From Loxodes magnus (taxonomy: Eukaryota > Ciliophora > Karyorelictea > Loxodida > Loxodidae): a stretch of 64,000 nucleotides of DNA. The notes under the pieces are model-generated. The model searched no databases, had not been told where the DNA came from, and worked only from the letters and a program-made list of their open reading frames with translations. The stretch lies in contig CAMPDV010002057.1 of assembly GCA_946699065.1 (NCBI GenBank), positions 1 to 64,000 on the forward strand, read 5' to 3'. The translations under genes and the position numbers were made by a program. Positions 39,342 through 51,919 of the stretch are shown one piece after another (the stretch's first letter is position 1; each line of letters starts with the position of its first letter).

Positions 39342-40788
39342 CAGATTTAAGGAGTATGCTTTGAGATAAAAGAAGATAATATTTTGAAAAGTGAATAAAT
39401 GAAGTGAGAAAAGAAGATAGACTTTCAGATTTAAGGAGTATGCTTTGAGATAAAAGAAGATAATATTTTGAAAAGTGAATAAATGAAGTAAGAAAAGAAG
39501 AAAGACTTTCAGATTTAAGGAGTATGCTTTGAGATAAAAGAAGATAATATTTTGAAAAGTGAATAAATGAAGTAAGACAAGAAGATAAACTTTCAGATTT
39601 AAGGAGTATGCTTTGAGATAAAAGAAGATAATATTTTGAAAAGTGAATAAATGAAGTAAGAAAAGAAGATAGACTTTCAGATTTAAGGAGTATGCTTTGA
39701 GAAAAAGAAGATAATATTTTGAAAAGTGAATAAATGAAGTGAGAAAAGAAGATAGACTTTCAGATTTAAGGAGTATGCTTTGAGATAAAAGAAGATAATA
39801 TTTTGAAAAGTGAATAAATGAAGTAAGAAAAGAAGATAGACTTTCAGATTTAAGGAGTATGCTTTGAGATAAAAGAAGATAATATTTTGAAAAGTGAATA
39901 AATGAAGTGAGAAAAGATTATAAATCTTCAGATTTAAGGAGTATGCTTTGGAATAAAAGAAGATAATATTTTGAAAAGTGAATAATAAAAGTAAGAAAAG
40001 AAGAAAGACTTTCAGATTTAAGGAGTATGCTTTGAGATAAAAGAAGATAATATTTTGAAAAGTGAATAAATGAAGTAAGAAAAGAAGAAAGACTTTCAGA
40101 TTTAAGGAGTATGCTTTGAGATAAAAGAAGATAATATTTTGAAAAGTGAATAAATGAAGTAAGAAAAGAAGATAGACTTTCAGATTTAAGGAGTATGCTT
40201 TGAGAAAAAAGAAGATAATATTTTGAAAAGTGAATAAATGAAGTAAGAAAAGAAGATAAACTTTCAGATTTAAGGAGTATGCTTTGAGATAAAAGAAGAT
40301 AATATTTTGAAAAGTGAATAAATGAAGTAAGAAAAGAAGATAGACTTTCAGATTTAAGGAGTATGCTTTGAGATAAAAGAAGATAATATTTTGAAAAGTG
40401 AATAAATGAAGTGAGAAAAGATTATAAATCTTCAGATTTAAGGAGTATGCTTTGAGATAAAAGAAGATAATATTTTGAAAAGTGAATAATAAAAGTAAGA
40501 AAAGAAGAAAGACTTTCAGATTTAAGGATTATGCTTTGAGATAAAAGAAGATAATATTTTGAAAAGTGAATAAATGAAGTGAGAAAGATTGTAAATCTTC
40601 AGATTTAAGGAGTATGCTTTGGAATAAAAGAAGATAATATTTTGAAAAGTGAATAAATGAAGTAAGAAAAGAAGATAAACTTACAGATTTAAGGAGTATG
40701 CTTTGAGATAAAAGAAGATAATATTTTGAAAAGTGAATAAATGAAGTAAGAAAAGAAGATAGACTTTCAGATTTAAGGAGTATGCTTT
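39342..40788 (+). repeat. 20-monomer higher-order unit, copy 2
   Basis: This copy follows copy 1 after three further monomers, so the two are nearly adjacent in tandem. The copies separate at a GGAATAAAAG/GAGATAAAAG difference (40,789 against 39,112). Confidence 0.9.
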
Positions 40789-43700
40789 GGAATAAAAGAA
40801 GATAATATTTTGAAAAGTGAATAAATGAAGTGAGAAAAGAAGATAAACTTTCAGATTTAAGGAGTATGCTTTGAGATAAAAGAAGATAATATTTTGAAAA
40901 GTGAATAAATGAAGTAAGAAAAGAAGAAAGACTTTCAGATTTAAGGAGTATGCTTTGAGATAAAAGAAGATAATATTTTGAAAAGTGAATAAATGAAGTA
41001 AGAAAAGAAGATAAACTTTCAGATTTAAGGAGTATGCTTTGGAATAAAAGAAGATAATATTTTGAAAAGTGAATAAATGAAGTAAGAAAAGAAGATAGAC
41101 TTTCAGATTTAAGGAGTATGCTTTGAGATAAAAGAAGATAATATTTTGAAAAGTGAATAAATGAAGTAAGAAAAGAAGATAGACTTTCAGATTTAAGGAG
41201 TATGCTTTGAGAAAAAGAAGATAATATTTTGAAAAGTGAATAAATGAAGTAAGAAAAGAAGATAAACTTTCAGATTTAAGGAGTATGCTTTGAGATAAAA
41301 GAAGATAATATTTTGAAAAGTGAATAAATGAAGTAAGAAAAGAAGATAGACTTTCAGATTTAAGGAGTATGCTTTGAGATAAAAGAAGATAATATTTTGA
41401 AAAGTGAATAAATGAAGTAAGAAAAGATGATAGACTTTCAGATTTAAGGAGTATGCTTTGAGAAAAAGAAGATAATATTTTGAAAAGTGAATAAATGAAG
41501 TAAGAAAAGAAGAAAGACTTTCAGATTTAAGGAGTATGCTTTGAGATAAAAGAAGATAATATTTTGAAAAGTGAATAAATGAAGTAAGAAAAGAAGATAA
41601 ACTTTCAGATTTAAGGAGTATGCTTTGAGATAAAAGAAGATAATATTTTGAAAAGTGAATAAATGAAGTAAGAAAAGAAGATAGACTTTCAGATTTAAGG
41701 AGTATGCTTTGAGAAAAAGAAGATAATATTTTGAAAAGTGAATAAATGAAGTGAGAAAAGAAGATAGACTTTCAGATTTAAGGAGTATGCTTTGAGATAA
41801 AAGAAGATAATATTTTGAAAAGTGAATAAATGAAGTAAGAAAAGAAGATAGACTTTCAGATTTAAGGAGTATGCTTTGAGATAAAAGAAGATAATATTTT
41901 GAAAAGTGAATAAATGAAGTAAGAAAAGAAGATAAACTTACAGATTTAAGGAGTATGCTTTGAGATAAAAGAAGATAATATTTTGAAAAGTGAATAAATG
42001 AAGTAAGAAAAGAAGATAGACTTTCAGATTTAAGGAGTATGCTTTGGAATAAAAGAAGATAATATTTTGAAAAGTGAATAAATGAAGTAAGAAAAGAAGA
42101 TAACTTTCAGATTTAAGGAGTATGCTTTGGAATAAAAGAAGATAATATTTTGAAAAGTGAATAAATGAAGTAAGAAAAGAAGATAGACTTTCAGATTTAA
42201 GGAGTATGCTTTGGAATAAAAGAAGATAATATTTTGAAAAGTGAATAAATGAAGTAAGAAAAGAAGATAACTTTCAGATTTAAGGAGTATGCTTTGGAAT
42301 AAAAGAAGATAATATTTTGAAAAGTGAATAATAAAAGTAAGAAAAGAAGAAAGACTTTCAGATTTAAGGAGTATGCTTTGAGATAAAAGAAGATAATATT
42401 TTGAAAAGTGAATAAATGAAGTAAGAAAAGAAGATAAACTTACAGATTTAAGGAGTATGCTTTGAGATAAAAGAAGATAATATTTTGAAAAGTGAATAAA
42501 TGAAGTAAGAAAAGAAGATAGACTTTCAGATTTAAGGAGTATGCTTTGAGAAAAAGAAGATAATATTTTGAAAAGTGAATAAATGAAGTAAGAAAAGAAG
42601 ATAAACTTTCAGATTTAAGGAGTATGCTTTGAGATAAAAGAAGATAATATTTTGAAAAGTGAATAAATGAAGTAAGAAAAGAAGATAGACTTTCAGATTT
42701 AAGGAGTATGCTTTGAGATAAAAGAAGATAATATTTTGAAAAGTGAATAAATGAAGTAAGAAAAGAAGATAAACTTACAGATTTAAGGAGTATGCTTTGG
42801 AATAAAAGAAGATAATATTTTGAAAAGTGAATAAATGAAGTAAGAAAAGAAGATAGACTTTCAGATTTAAGGAGTATGCTTTGGAATAAAAGAAGATAAT
42901 ATTTTGAAAAGTGAATAAATGAAGTAAGAAAAGAAGATAACTTTCAGATTTAAGGAGTATGCTTTGGAATAAAAGAAGATAATATTTTGAAAAGTGAATA
43001 ATAAAAGTAAGAAAAGAAGAAAGACTTTCAGATTTAAGGAGTATGCTTTGAGAAAAAGAAGATAATATTTTGAAAAGTGAATAAATGAAGTAAGAAAAGA
43101 AGATAACTTTCAGATTTAAGGAGTATGCTTTGGAATAAAAGAAGATAATATTTTGAAAAGTGAATAAATGAAGTAAGAAAAGAAGATAGACTTTCAGATT
43201 TAAGGAGTATGCTTTGAGAAAAAGAAGATAATATTTTGAAAAGTGAATAAATGAAGTAAGAAAAGAAGATAAACTTTCAGATTTAAGGAGTATGCTTTGA
43301 GAAAAAGAAGATAATATTTTGAAAAGTGAATAAATGAAGTAAGAAAAGAAGATAGACTTTCAGATTTAAGGAGTATGCTTTGAGATAAAAGAAGATAATA
43401 TTTTGAAAAGTGAATAAATGAAGTAAGAAAAGAAGATAAACTTACAGATTTAAGGAGTATGCTTTGAGATAAAAGAAGATAATATTTTGAAAAGTGAATA
43501 AATGAAGTAAGAAAAGATTGTAAATCTTCAGATTTAAGGAGTATGCTTTGAGAATAAAAGAAGATAATATTTTGAAAAGTGAATAAATGAAGTAAGAAAA
43601 GAAGATAAACTTACAGATTTAAGGAGTATGCTTTGAGATAAAAGAAGATAATATTTTGAAAAGTGAATAAATGAAGTAAGAAAAGAAGATAAACTTTCAG

Positions 43701-45118
43701 ATTTAAGGAGTATGCTTTGAGATAAAAGAAGATAATATTTTGAAAAGTGAATAAATGAAGTAAGAAAAGAAGATAAATTTCAGATTTAAGGAGTATGCTT
43801 TGGAATAAAAGAAGATAATATTTTGAAAAGTGAATAAATGAAGTAAGAAAAGAAGATAGACTTTCAGATTTAAGGAGTATGCTTTGGAATAAAAGAAGAT
43901 AATATTTTGAAAAGTGAATAAATGAAGTAAGAAAAGAAGATAGACTTTCAGATTTAAGGAGTATGCTTTGGAATAAAAGAAGATAATATTTTGAAAAGTG
44001 AATAAATAAAAGTAAGAAAAGAAGAAAGACTTTCAGATTTAAGGAGTATGCTTTGAGATAAAAGAAGATAATATTTTGAAAAGTGAATAAATGAAGTAAG
44101 AAAAGAAGATAGACTTACAGATTTAAGGAGTATGCTTTGAGATAAAAGAAGATAATATTTTGAAAAGTGAATAAATGAAGTAAGAAAAGATGATAGACTT
44201 TCAGATTTAAGGAGTATGCTTTGAGAAAAAGAAGATAATATTTTGAAAAGTGAATAAATGAAGTAAGAAAAGAAGATAAACTTTCAGATTTAAGGAGTAT
44301 GCTTTGAGATAAAAGAAGATAATATTTTGAAAAGTGAATAAATGAAGTAAGAAAAGAAGATAGACTTTCAGATTTAAGGAGTATGCTTTGAGATAAAAGA
44401 AGATAATATTTTGAAAAGTGAATAAATGAAGTAAGAAAAGAAGATAACTTTCAGATTTAAGGAGTATGCTTTGGAATAAAAGAAGATAATATTTTGAAAA
44501 GTGAATAATAAAAGTAAGAAAAGAAGAAAGACTTTCAGATTTAAGGAGTATGCTTTGAGATAAAAGAAGATAATATTTTGAAAAGTGAATAAATGAAGTA
44601 AGAAAAGAAGATAGACTTTCAGATTTAAGGAGTATGCTTTGAGATAAAAGAAGATAATATTTTGAAAAGTGAATAAATGAAGTAAGAAAAGAAGATAGAC
44701 TTTCAGATTTAAGGAGTATGCTTTGAGAAAAAGAAGATAATATTTTGAAAAGTGAATAAATGAAGTAAGAAAAGAAGATAAACTTTCAGATTTAAGGAGT
44801 ATGCTTTGAGATAAAAGAAGATAATATTTTGAAAAGTGAATAAATGAAGTAAGAAAAGAAGATAGACTTTCAGATTTAAGGAGTATGCTTTGAGATAAAA
44901 GAAGATAATATTTTGAAAAGTGAATAAATGAAGTAAGAAAAGATGATAGAATTTCAGATTTAAGGAGTATGCTTTGAGAAAAAGAAGATAATATTTTGAA
45001 AAGTGAATAAATGAAGTAAGAAAAGAAGAAAGACTTTCAGATTTAAGGAGTATGCTTTGAGATAAAAGAAGATAATATTTTGAAAAGTGAATAAATGAAG
45101 TAAGAAAAGAAGATAAAC

Positions 45119-46319
45119 TTTCAGATTTAAGGAGTATGCTTTGAGATAAAAGAAGATAATATTTTGAAAAGTGAATAAATGAAGTAAGAAAAGAAGATAG
45201 ACTTTCAGATTTAAGGAGTATGCTTTGAGAAAAAGAAGATAATATTTTGAAAAGTGAATAAATGAAGTGAGAAAAGAAGATAGACTTTCAGATTTAAGGA
45301 GTATGCTTTGAGATAAAAGAAGATAATATTTTGAAAAGTGAATAAATGAAGTAAGAAAAGAAGATAGACTTTCAGATTTAAGGAGTATGCTTTGAGATAA
45401 AAGAAGATAATATTTTGAAAAGTGAATAAATGAAGTAAGAAAAGAAGATAGACTTTCAGATTTAAGGAGTATGCTTTGAGATAAAAGAAGATAATATTTT
45501 GAAAAGTGAATAAATGAAGTAAGAAAAGAAGATAAACTTACAGATTTAAGGAGTATGCTTTGAGATAAAAGAAGATAATATTTTGAAAAGTGAATAAATG
45601 AAGTGAGAAAAGATTGTAAATCTTCAGATTTAAGGAGTATGCTTTGGAATAAAAGAAGATAATATTTTGAAAAGTGAATAAATGAAGTAAGAAAAGAAGA
45701 TAAACTTACAGATTTAAGGAGTATGCTTTGAGATAAAAGAAGATAATATTTTGAAAAGTGAATAAATGAAGTAAGAAAAGAAGATAGACTTTCAGATTTA
45801 AGGAGTATGCTTTGGAATAAAAGAAGATAATATTTTGAAAAGTGAATAAATGAAGTAAGAAAAGAAGATAACTTTCAGATTTAAGGAGTATGCTTTGGAA
45901 TAAAAGAAGATAATATTTTGAAAAGTGAATAAATGAAGTAAGAAAAGAAGATAGACTTTCAGATTTAAGGAGTATGCTTTGGAATAAAAGAAGATAATAT
46001 TTTGAAAAGTGAATAAATGAAGTAAGAAAAGAAGATAAACTTTCAGATTTAAGGAGTATGCTTTGAGATAAAAGAAGATAATATTTTGAAAAGTGAATAA
46101 ATGAAGTAAGAAAAGAAGATAGACTTTCAGATTTAAGGAGTATGCTTTGAGAAAAAGAAGATAATATTTTGAAAAGTGAATAAATGAAGTGAGAAAAGAA
46201 GATAGACTTTCAGATTTAAGGAGTATGCTTTGAGATAAAAGAAGATAATATTTTGAAAAGTGAATAAATGAAGTAAGAAAAGAAGATAGACTTTCAGATT
46301 TAAGGAGTATGCTTTGAGA
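45119..46319 (+). repeat. 1.2-kb segmental duplication, offset 2930 bp, copy 1
   Basis: About fourteen monomers match 48049-49249 in order: ACTTACAG, GATTGTAAATC, ACTTACAG again, a GATAAC unit among GGAATAAAAG units, then an 83-bp GAGAAAAAG unit. The flanks differ (GATAAAC against GATAAC on the left, GAGAAAAAG against GAGATAAAAG on the right). Confidence 0.88.
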
Positions 46320-48048
46320 AAAAGAAGATAATATTTTGAAAAGTGAATAAATGAAGTGAGAAAAGAAGATAGACTTTCAGATTTAAGGAGTATGCTTTGA
46401 GATAAAAGAAGATAATATTTTGAAAAGTGAATAAATGAAGTAAGAAAAGAAGATAGACTTTCAGATTTAAGGAGTATGCTTTGAGATAAAAGAAGATAAT
46501 ATTTTGAAAAGTGAATAAATGAAGTAAGAAAAGAAGATAGACTTTCAGATTTAAGGAGTATGCTTTGAGATAAAAGAAGATAATATTTTGAAAAGTGAAT
46601 AAATGAAGTAAGAAAAGATGATAGACTTTCAGATTTAAGGAGTATGCTTTGAGAAAAAGAAGATAATATTTTGAAAAGTGAATAAATGAAGTAAGAAAAG
46701 AAGATAAACTTTCAGATTTAAGGAGTATGCTTTGAGATAAAAGAAGATAATATTTTGAAAAGTGAATAAATGAAGTAAGAAAAGAAGATAGACTTTCAGA
46801 TTTAAGGAGTATGCTTTGAGATAAAAGAAGATAATATTTTGAAAAGTGAATAAATGAAGTAAGAAAAGAAGATAACTTTCAGATTTAAGGAGTATGCTTT
46901 GGAATAAAAGAAGATAATATTTTGAAAAGTGAATAATAAAAGTAAGAAAAGAAGAAAGACTTTCAGATTTAAGGAGTATGCTTTGAGATAAAAGAAGATA
47001 ATATTTTGAAAAGTGAATAAATGAAGTAAGAAAAGAAGATAAACTTTCAGATTTAAGGAGTATGCTTTGAGATAAAAGAAGATAATATTTTGAAAAGTGA
47101 ATAAATGAAGTAAGAAAAGAAGATAGACTTTCAGATTTAAGGAGTATGCTTTGAGATAAAAGAAGATAATATTTTGAAAAGTGAATAAATGAAGTAAGAA
47201 AAGAAGATAGACTTTCAGATTTAAGGAGTATGCTTTGGAATAAAAGAAGATAATATTTTGAAAAGTGAATAATAAAAGTAAGAAAAGAAGAAAGACTTTC
47301 AGATTTAAGGAGTATGCTTTGAGATAAAAGAAGATAATATTTTGAAAAGTGAATAAATGAAGTAAGAAAAGAAGATAGACTTTCAGATTTAAGGAGTATG
47401 CTTTGAGAAAAAGAAGATAATATTTTGAAAAGTGAATAAATGAAGTAAGAAAAGAAGATAGACTTTCAGATTTAAGGAGTATGCTTTGAGATAAAAGAAG
47501 ATAATATTTTGAAAAGTGAATAAATGAAGTAAGAAAAGAAGATAGACTTTCAGATTTAAGGAGTATGCTTTGGAATAAAAGAAGATAATATTTTGAAAAG
47601 TGAATAAATGAAGTAAGAAAAGAAGATAGACTTTCAGATTTAAGGAGTATGCTTTGAGAAAAAGAAGATAATATTTTGAAAAGTGAATAAATGAAGTAAG
47701 AAAAGAAGATAAACTTTCAGATTTAAGGAGTATGCTTTGAGATAAAAGAAGATAATATTTTGAAAAGTGAATAAATGAAGTAAGAAAAGAAGATAGACTT
47801 TCAGATTTAAGGAGTATGCTTTGAGATAAAAGAAGATAATATTTTGAAAAGTGAATAAATGAAGTAAGAAAAGAAGATAGACTTTCAGATTTAAGGAGTA
47901 TGCTTTGAGAAAAAGAAGATAATATTTTGAAAAGTGAATAAATGAAGTAAGAAAAGAAGAAAGACTTTCAGATTTAAGGAGTATGCTTTGAGATAAAAGA
48001 AGATAATATTTTGAAAAGTGAATAAATGAAGTAAGAAAAGAAGATAAC

Positions 48049-49249
48049 TTTCAGATTTAAGGAGTATGCTTTGAGATAAAAGAAGATAATATTTTGAAAA
48101 GTGAATAAATGAAGTAAGAAAAGAAGATAGACTTTCAGATTTAAGGAGTATGCTTTGAGAAAAAGAAGATAATATTTTGAAAAGTGAATAAATGAAGTGA
48201 GAAAAGAAGATAGACTTTCAGATTTAAGGAGTATGCTTTGAGATAAAAGAAGATAATATTTTGAAAAGTGAATAAATGAAGTAAGAAAAGAAGATAGACT
48301 TTCAGATTTAAGGAGTATGCTTTGAGATAAAAGAAGATAATATTTTGAAAAGTGAATAAATGAAGTAAGAAAAGAAGATAGACTTTCAGATTTAAGGAGT
48401 ATGCTTTGAGATAAAAGAAGATAATATTTTGAAAAGTGAATAAATGAAGTAAGAAAAGAAGATAAACTTACAGATTTAAGGAGTATGCTTTGAGATAAAA
48501 GAAGATAATATTTTGAAAAGTGAATAAATGAAGTGAGAAAAGATTGTAAATCTTCAGATTTAAGGAGTATGCTTTGGAATAAAAGAAGATAATATTTTGA
48601 AAAGTGAATAAATGAAGTAAGAAAAGAAGATAAACTTACAGATTTAAGGAGTATGCTTTGAGATAAAAGAAGATAATATTTTGAAAAGTGAATAAATGAA
48701 GTAAGAAAAGAAGATAGACTTTCAGATTTAAGGAGTATGCTTTGGAATAAAAGAAGATAATATTTTGAAAAGTGAATAAATGAAGTAAGAAAAGAAGATA
48801 ACTTTCAGATTTAAGGAGTATGCTTTGGAATAAAAGAAGATAATATTTTGAAAAGTGAATAAATGAAGTAAGAAAAGAAGATAGACTTTCAGATTTAAGG
48901 AGTATGCTTTGGAATAAAAGAAGATAATATTTTGAAAAGTGAATAAATGAAGTAAGAAAAGAAGATAAACTTTCAGATTTAAGGAGTATGCTTTGAGATA
49001 AAAGAAGATAATATTTTGAAAAGTGAATAAATGAAGTAAGAAAAGAAGATAGACTTTCAGATTTAAGGAGTATGCTTTGAGAAAAAGAAGATAATATTTT
49101 GAAAAGTGAATAAATGAAGTGAGAAAAGAAGATAGACTTTCAGATTTAAGGAGTATGCTTTGAGATAAAAGAAGATAATATTTTGAAAAGTGAATAAATG
49201 AAGTAAGAAAAGAAGATAGACTTTCAGATTTAAGGAGTATGCTTTGAGA
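48049..49249 (+). repeat. 1.2-kb segmental duplication, offset 2930 bp, copy 2
   Basis: This is the second copy of 45119-46319. It is itself the first member of an 11-monomer tandem pair (step 922 bp), so the block was copied here and then locally re-duplicated, or the reverse. Confidence 0.87.
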
Positions 49250-49880
49250 TAAAAGAAGATAATATTTTGAAAAGTGAATAAATGAAGTAAGAAAAGAAGA
49301 TAGACTTTCAGATTTAAGGAGTATGCTTTGAGATAAAAGAAGATAATATTTTGAAAAGTGAATAAATGAAGTAAGAAAAGAAGATAAACTTACAGATTTA
49401 AGGAGTATGCTTTGAGATAAAAGAAGATAATATTTTGAAAAGTGAATAAATGAAGTGAGAAAAGATTGTAAATCTTCAGATTTAAGGAGTATGCTTTGGA
49501 ATAAAAGAAGATAATATTTTGAAAAGTGAATAAATGAAGTAAGAAAAGAAGATAAACTTACAGATTTAAGGAGTATGCTTTGAGATAAAAGAAGATAATA
49601 TTTTGAAAAGTGAATAAATGAAGTAAGAAAAGAAGATAGACTTTCAGATTTAAGGAGTATGCTTTGGAATAAAAGAAGATAATATTTTGAAAAGTGAATA
49701 AATGAAGTAAGAAAAGAAGATAACTTTCAGATTTAAGGAGTATGCTTTGGAATAAAAGAAGATAATATTTTGAAAAGTGAATAAATGAAGTAAGAAAAGA
49801 AGATAGACTTTCAGATTTAAGGAGTATGCTTTGGAATAAAAGAAGATAATATTTTGAAAAGTGAATAAATGAAGTAAGAA
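48049..49880 (+). repeat. 11-monomer tandem pair, 922-bp step
   Basis: The run starting at about 48,050 is repeated 922 bp downstream (11 x 84 minus two one-base deletions). GATTGTAAATC units fall at 48,542 and 49,464, and ACTTACAG units at 48,477/48,637 and 49,390/49,558. The match ends at a GATAAAC against GATAAC difference near 48,960 and 49,882, so almost the whole unit is duplicated head to tail. Confidence 0.87.
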
Positions 49881-51919
49881 AAGAAGATAACTTTCAGATT
49901 TAAGGAGTATGCTTTGGAATAAAAGAAGATAATATTTTGAAAAGTGAATAATAAAAGTAAGAAAAGAAGAAAGACTTTCAGATTTAAGGAGTATGCTTTG
50001 AGATAAAAGAAGATAATATTTTGAAAAGTGAATAAATGAAGTAAGAAAAGAAGATAGACTTTCAGATTTAAGGAGTATGCTTTGAGATAAAAGAAGATAA
50101 TATTTTGAAAAGTGAATAAATGAAGTAAGACAAGAAGATAGACTTTCAGATTTAAGGAGTATGCTTTGAGATAAAAGAAGATAATATTTTGAAAAGTGAA
50201 TAAATGAAGTAAGAAAAGAAGATAAACTTTCAGATTTAAGGAGTATGCTTTGGAATAAAAGAAGATAATATTTTGAAAAGTGAATAAATGAAGTAAGAAA
50301 AGAAGATAGACTTTCAGATTTAAGGAGTATGCTTTGAGATAAAAGAAGATAATATTTTGAAAAGTGAATAAATGAAGTAAGAAAAGAAGAAAGACTTTCA
50401 GATTTAAGGAGTATGCTTTGAGATAAAAGAAGATAATATTTTGAAAAGTGAATAAATGAAGTAAGAAAAGAAGATAGACTTTCAGATTTAAGGAGTATGC
50501 TTTGGAATAAAAGAAGATAATATTTGAAAAGTGAATAAATGAAGTAAGAAAAGAAGATAGACTTTCAGATTTAAGGAGTATGCTTTGAGATAAAAGAAGA
50601 TAATATTTTGAAAAGTGAATAAATGAAGTAAGAAAAGAAGAAAGACTTTCAGATTTAAGGAGTATGCTTTGGAATAAAAGAAGATAATATTTTGAAAAGT
50701 GAATAAATGAAGTAAGAAAAGAAGATAACTTTCAGATTTAAGGAGTATGCTTTGGAATAAAAGAAGATAATATTTTGAAAAGTGAATAAATGAAGTAAGA
50801 AAAGAAGATAGACTTTCAGATTTAAGGAGTATGCTTTGGAATAAAAGAAGATAATATTTTGAAAAGTGAATAAATGAAGTGAGAAAAGAAGATAGACTTT
50901 CAGATTTAAGGAGTATGCTTTGGAATAAAAGAAGATAATATTTTGAAAAGTGAATAAATGAAGTGAGAAAAGAAGATAACTTTCAGATTTAAGGAGTATG
51001 CTTTGAGAAAAAGAAGATAATATTTGAAAAGTGAATAAATGAAGTAAGAAAAGAAGATAGACTTTCAGATTTAAGGAGTATGCTTTGAGATAAAAGAAGA
51101 TAATATTTTGAAAAGTGAATAAATGAAGTAAGAAAAGAAGATAGACTTTCAGATTTAAGGAGTATGCTTTGAGATAAAAGAAGATAATATTTTGAAAAGT
51201 GAATAAATGAAGTAAGACAAGAAGATAAACTTTCAGATTTAAGGAGTATGCTTTGAGATAAAAGAAGATAATATTTTGAAAAGTGAATAAATGAAGTAAG
51301 AAAAGAAGATAGACTTTCAGATTTAAGGAGTATGCTTTGAGAAAAAGAAGATAATATTTTGAAAAGTGAATAAATGAAGTAAGAAAAGAAGATAGACTTT
51401 CAGATTTAAGGAGTATGCTTTGAGATAAAAGAAGATAATATTTTGAAAAGTGAATAAATGAAGTGAGAAAAGAAGATAGACTTTCAGATTTAAGGAGTAT
51501 GCTTTGAGATAAAAGAAGATAATATTTTGAAAAGTGAATAAATGAAGTAAGAAAAGAAGATAGACTTTCAGATTTAAGGAGTATGCTTTGAGATAAAAGA
51601 AGATAATATTTTGAAAAGTGAATAAATGAAGTAAGAAAAGAAGATAGACTTTCAGATTTAAGGAGTATGCTTTGAGATAAAAGAAGATAATATTTTGAAA
51701 AGTGAATAAATGAAGTAAGAAAAGAAGAAAGACTTTCAGATTTAAGGAGTATGCTTTGAGATAAAAGAAGATAATATTTTGAAAAGTGAATAAATGAAGT
51801 AAGAAAAGAAGATAGACTTTCAGATTTAAGGAGTATGCTTTGGAATAAAAGAAGATAATATTTTGAAAAGTGAATAAATGAAGTGAGAAAAGAAGATAAC
51901 TTTCAGATTTAAGGAGTAT

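Larger units (their letters stand above)
39003..49565 (+). repeat. array zone 4: ACTTACAG monomers
   Basis: The sequence ACTTTCAG, otherwise nearly invariant, becomes ACTTACAG in 14 units, at about 39,004, 40,681, 41,939, 42,439, 42,776, 43,441, 43,612, 44,115, 45,539, 45,708, 48,477, 48,637, 49,390 and 49,558. I see none elsewhere. The zone is also rich in the 83-bp GAGAAAAAG monomer. The T-to-A change puts a stop into one of the two minus-strand frames that are open in the consensus. Confidence 0.88.

Noticed and set aside
50521..51030. TATTTGAAAA one-base losses at 50,521 and 51,021 as part of the indel patch
   Set aside because: They are isolated, with normal monomers around them. I mention them with the patch but do not extend its borders to include them.
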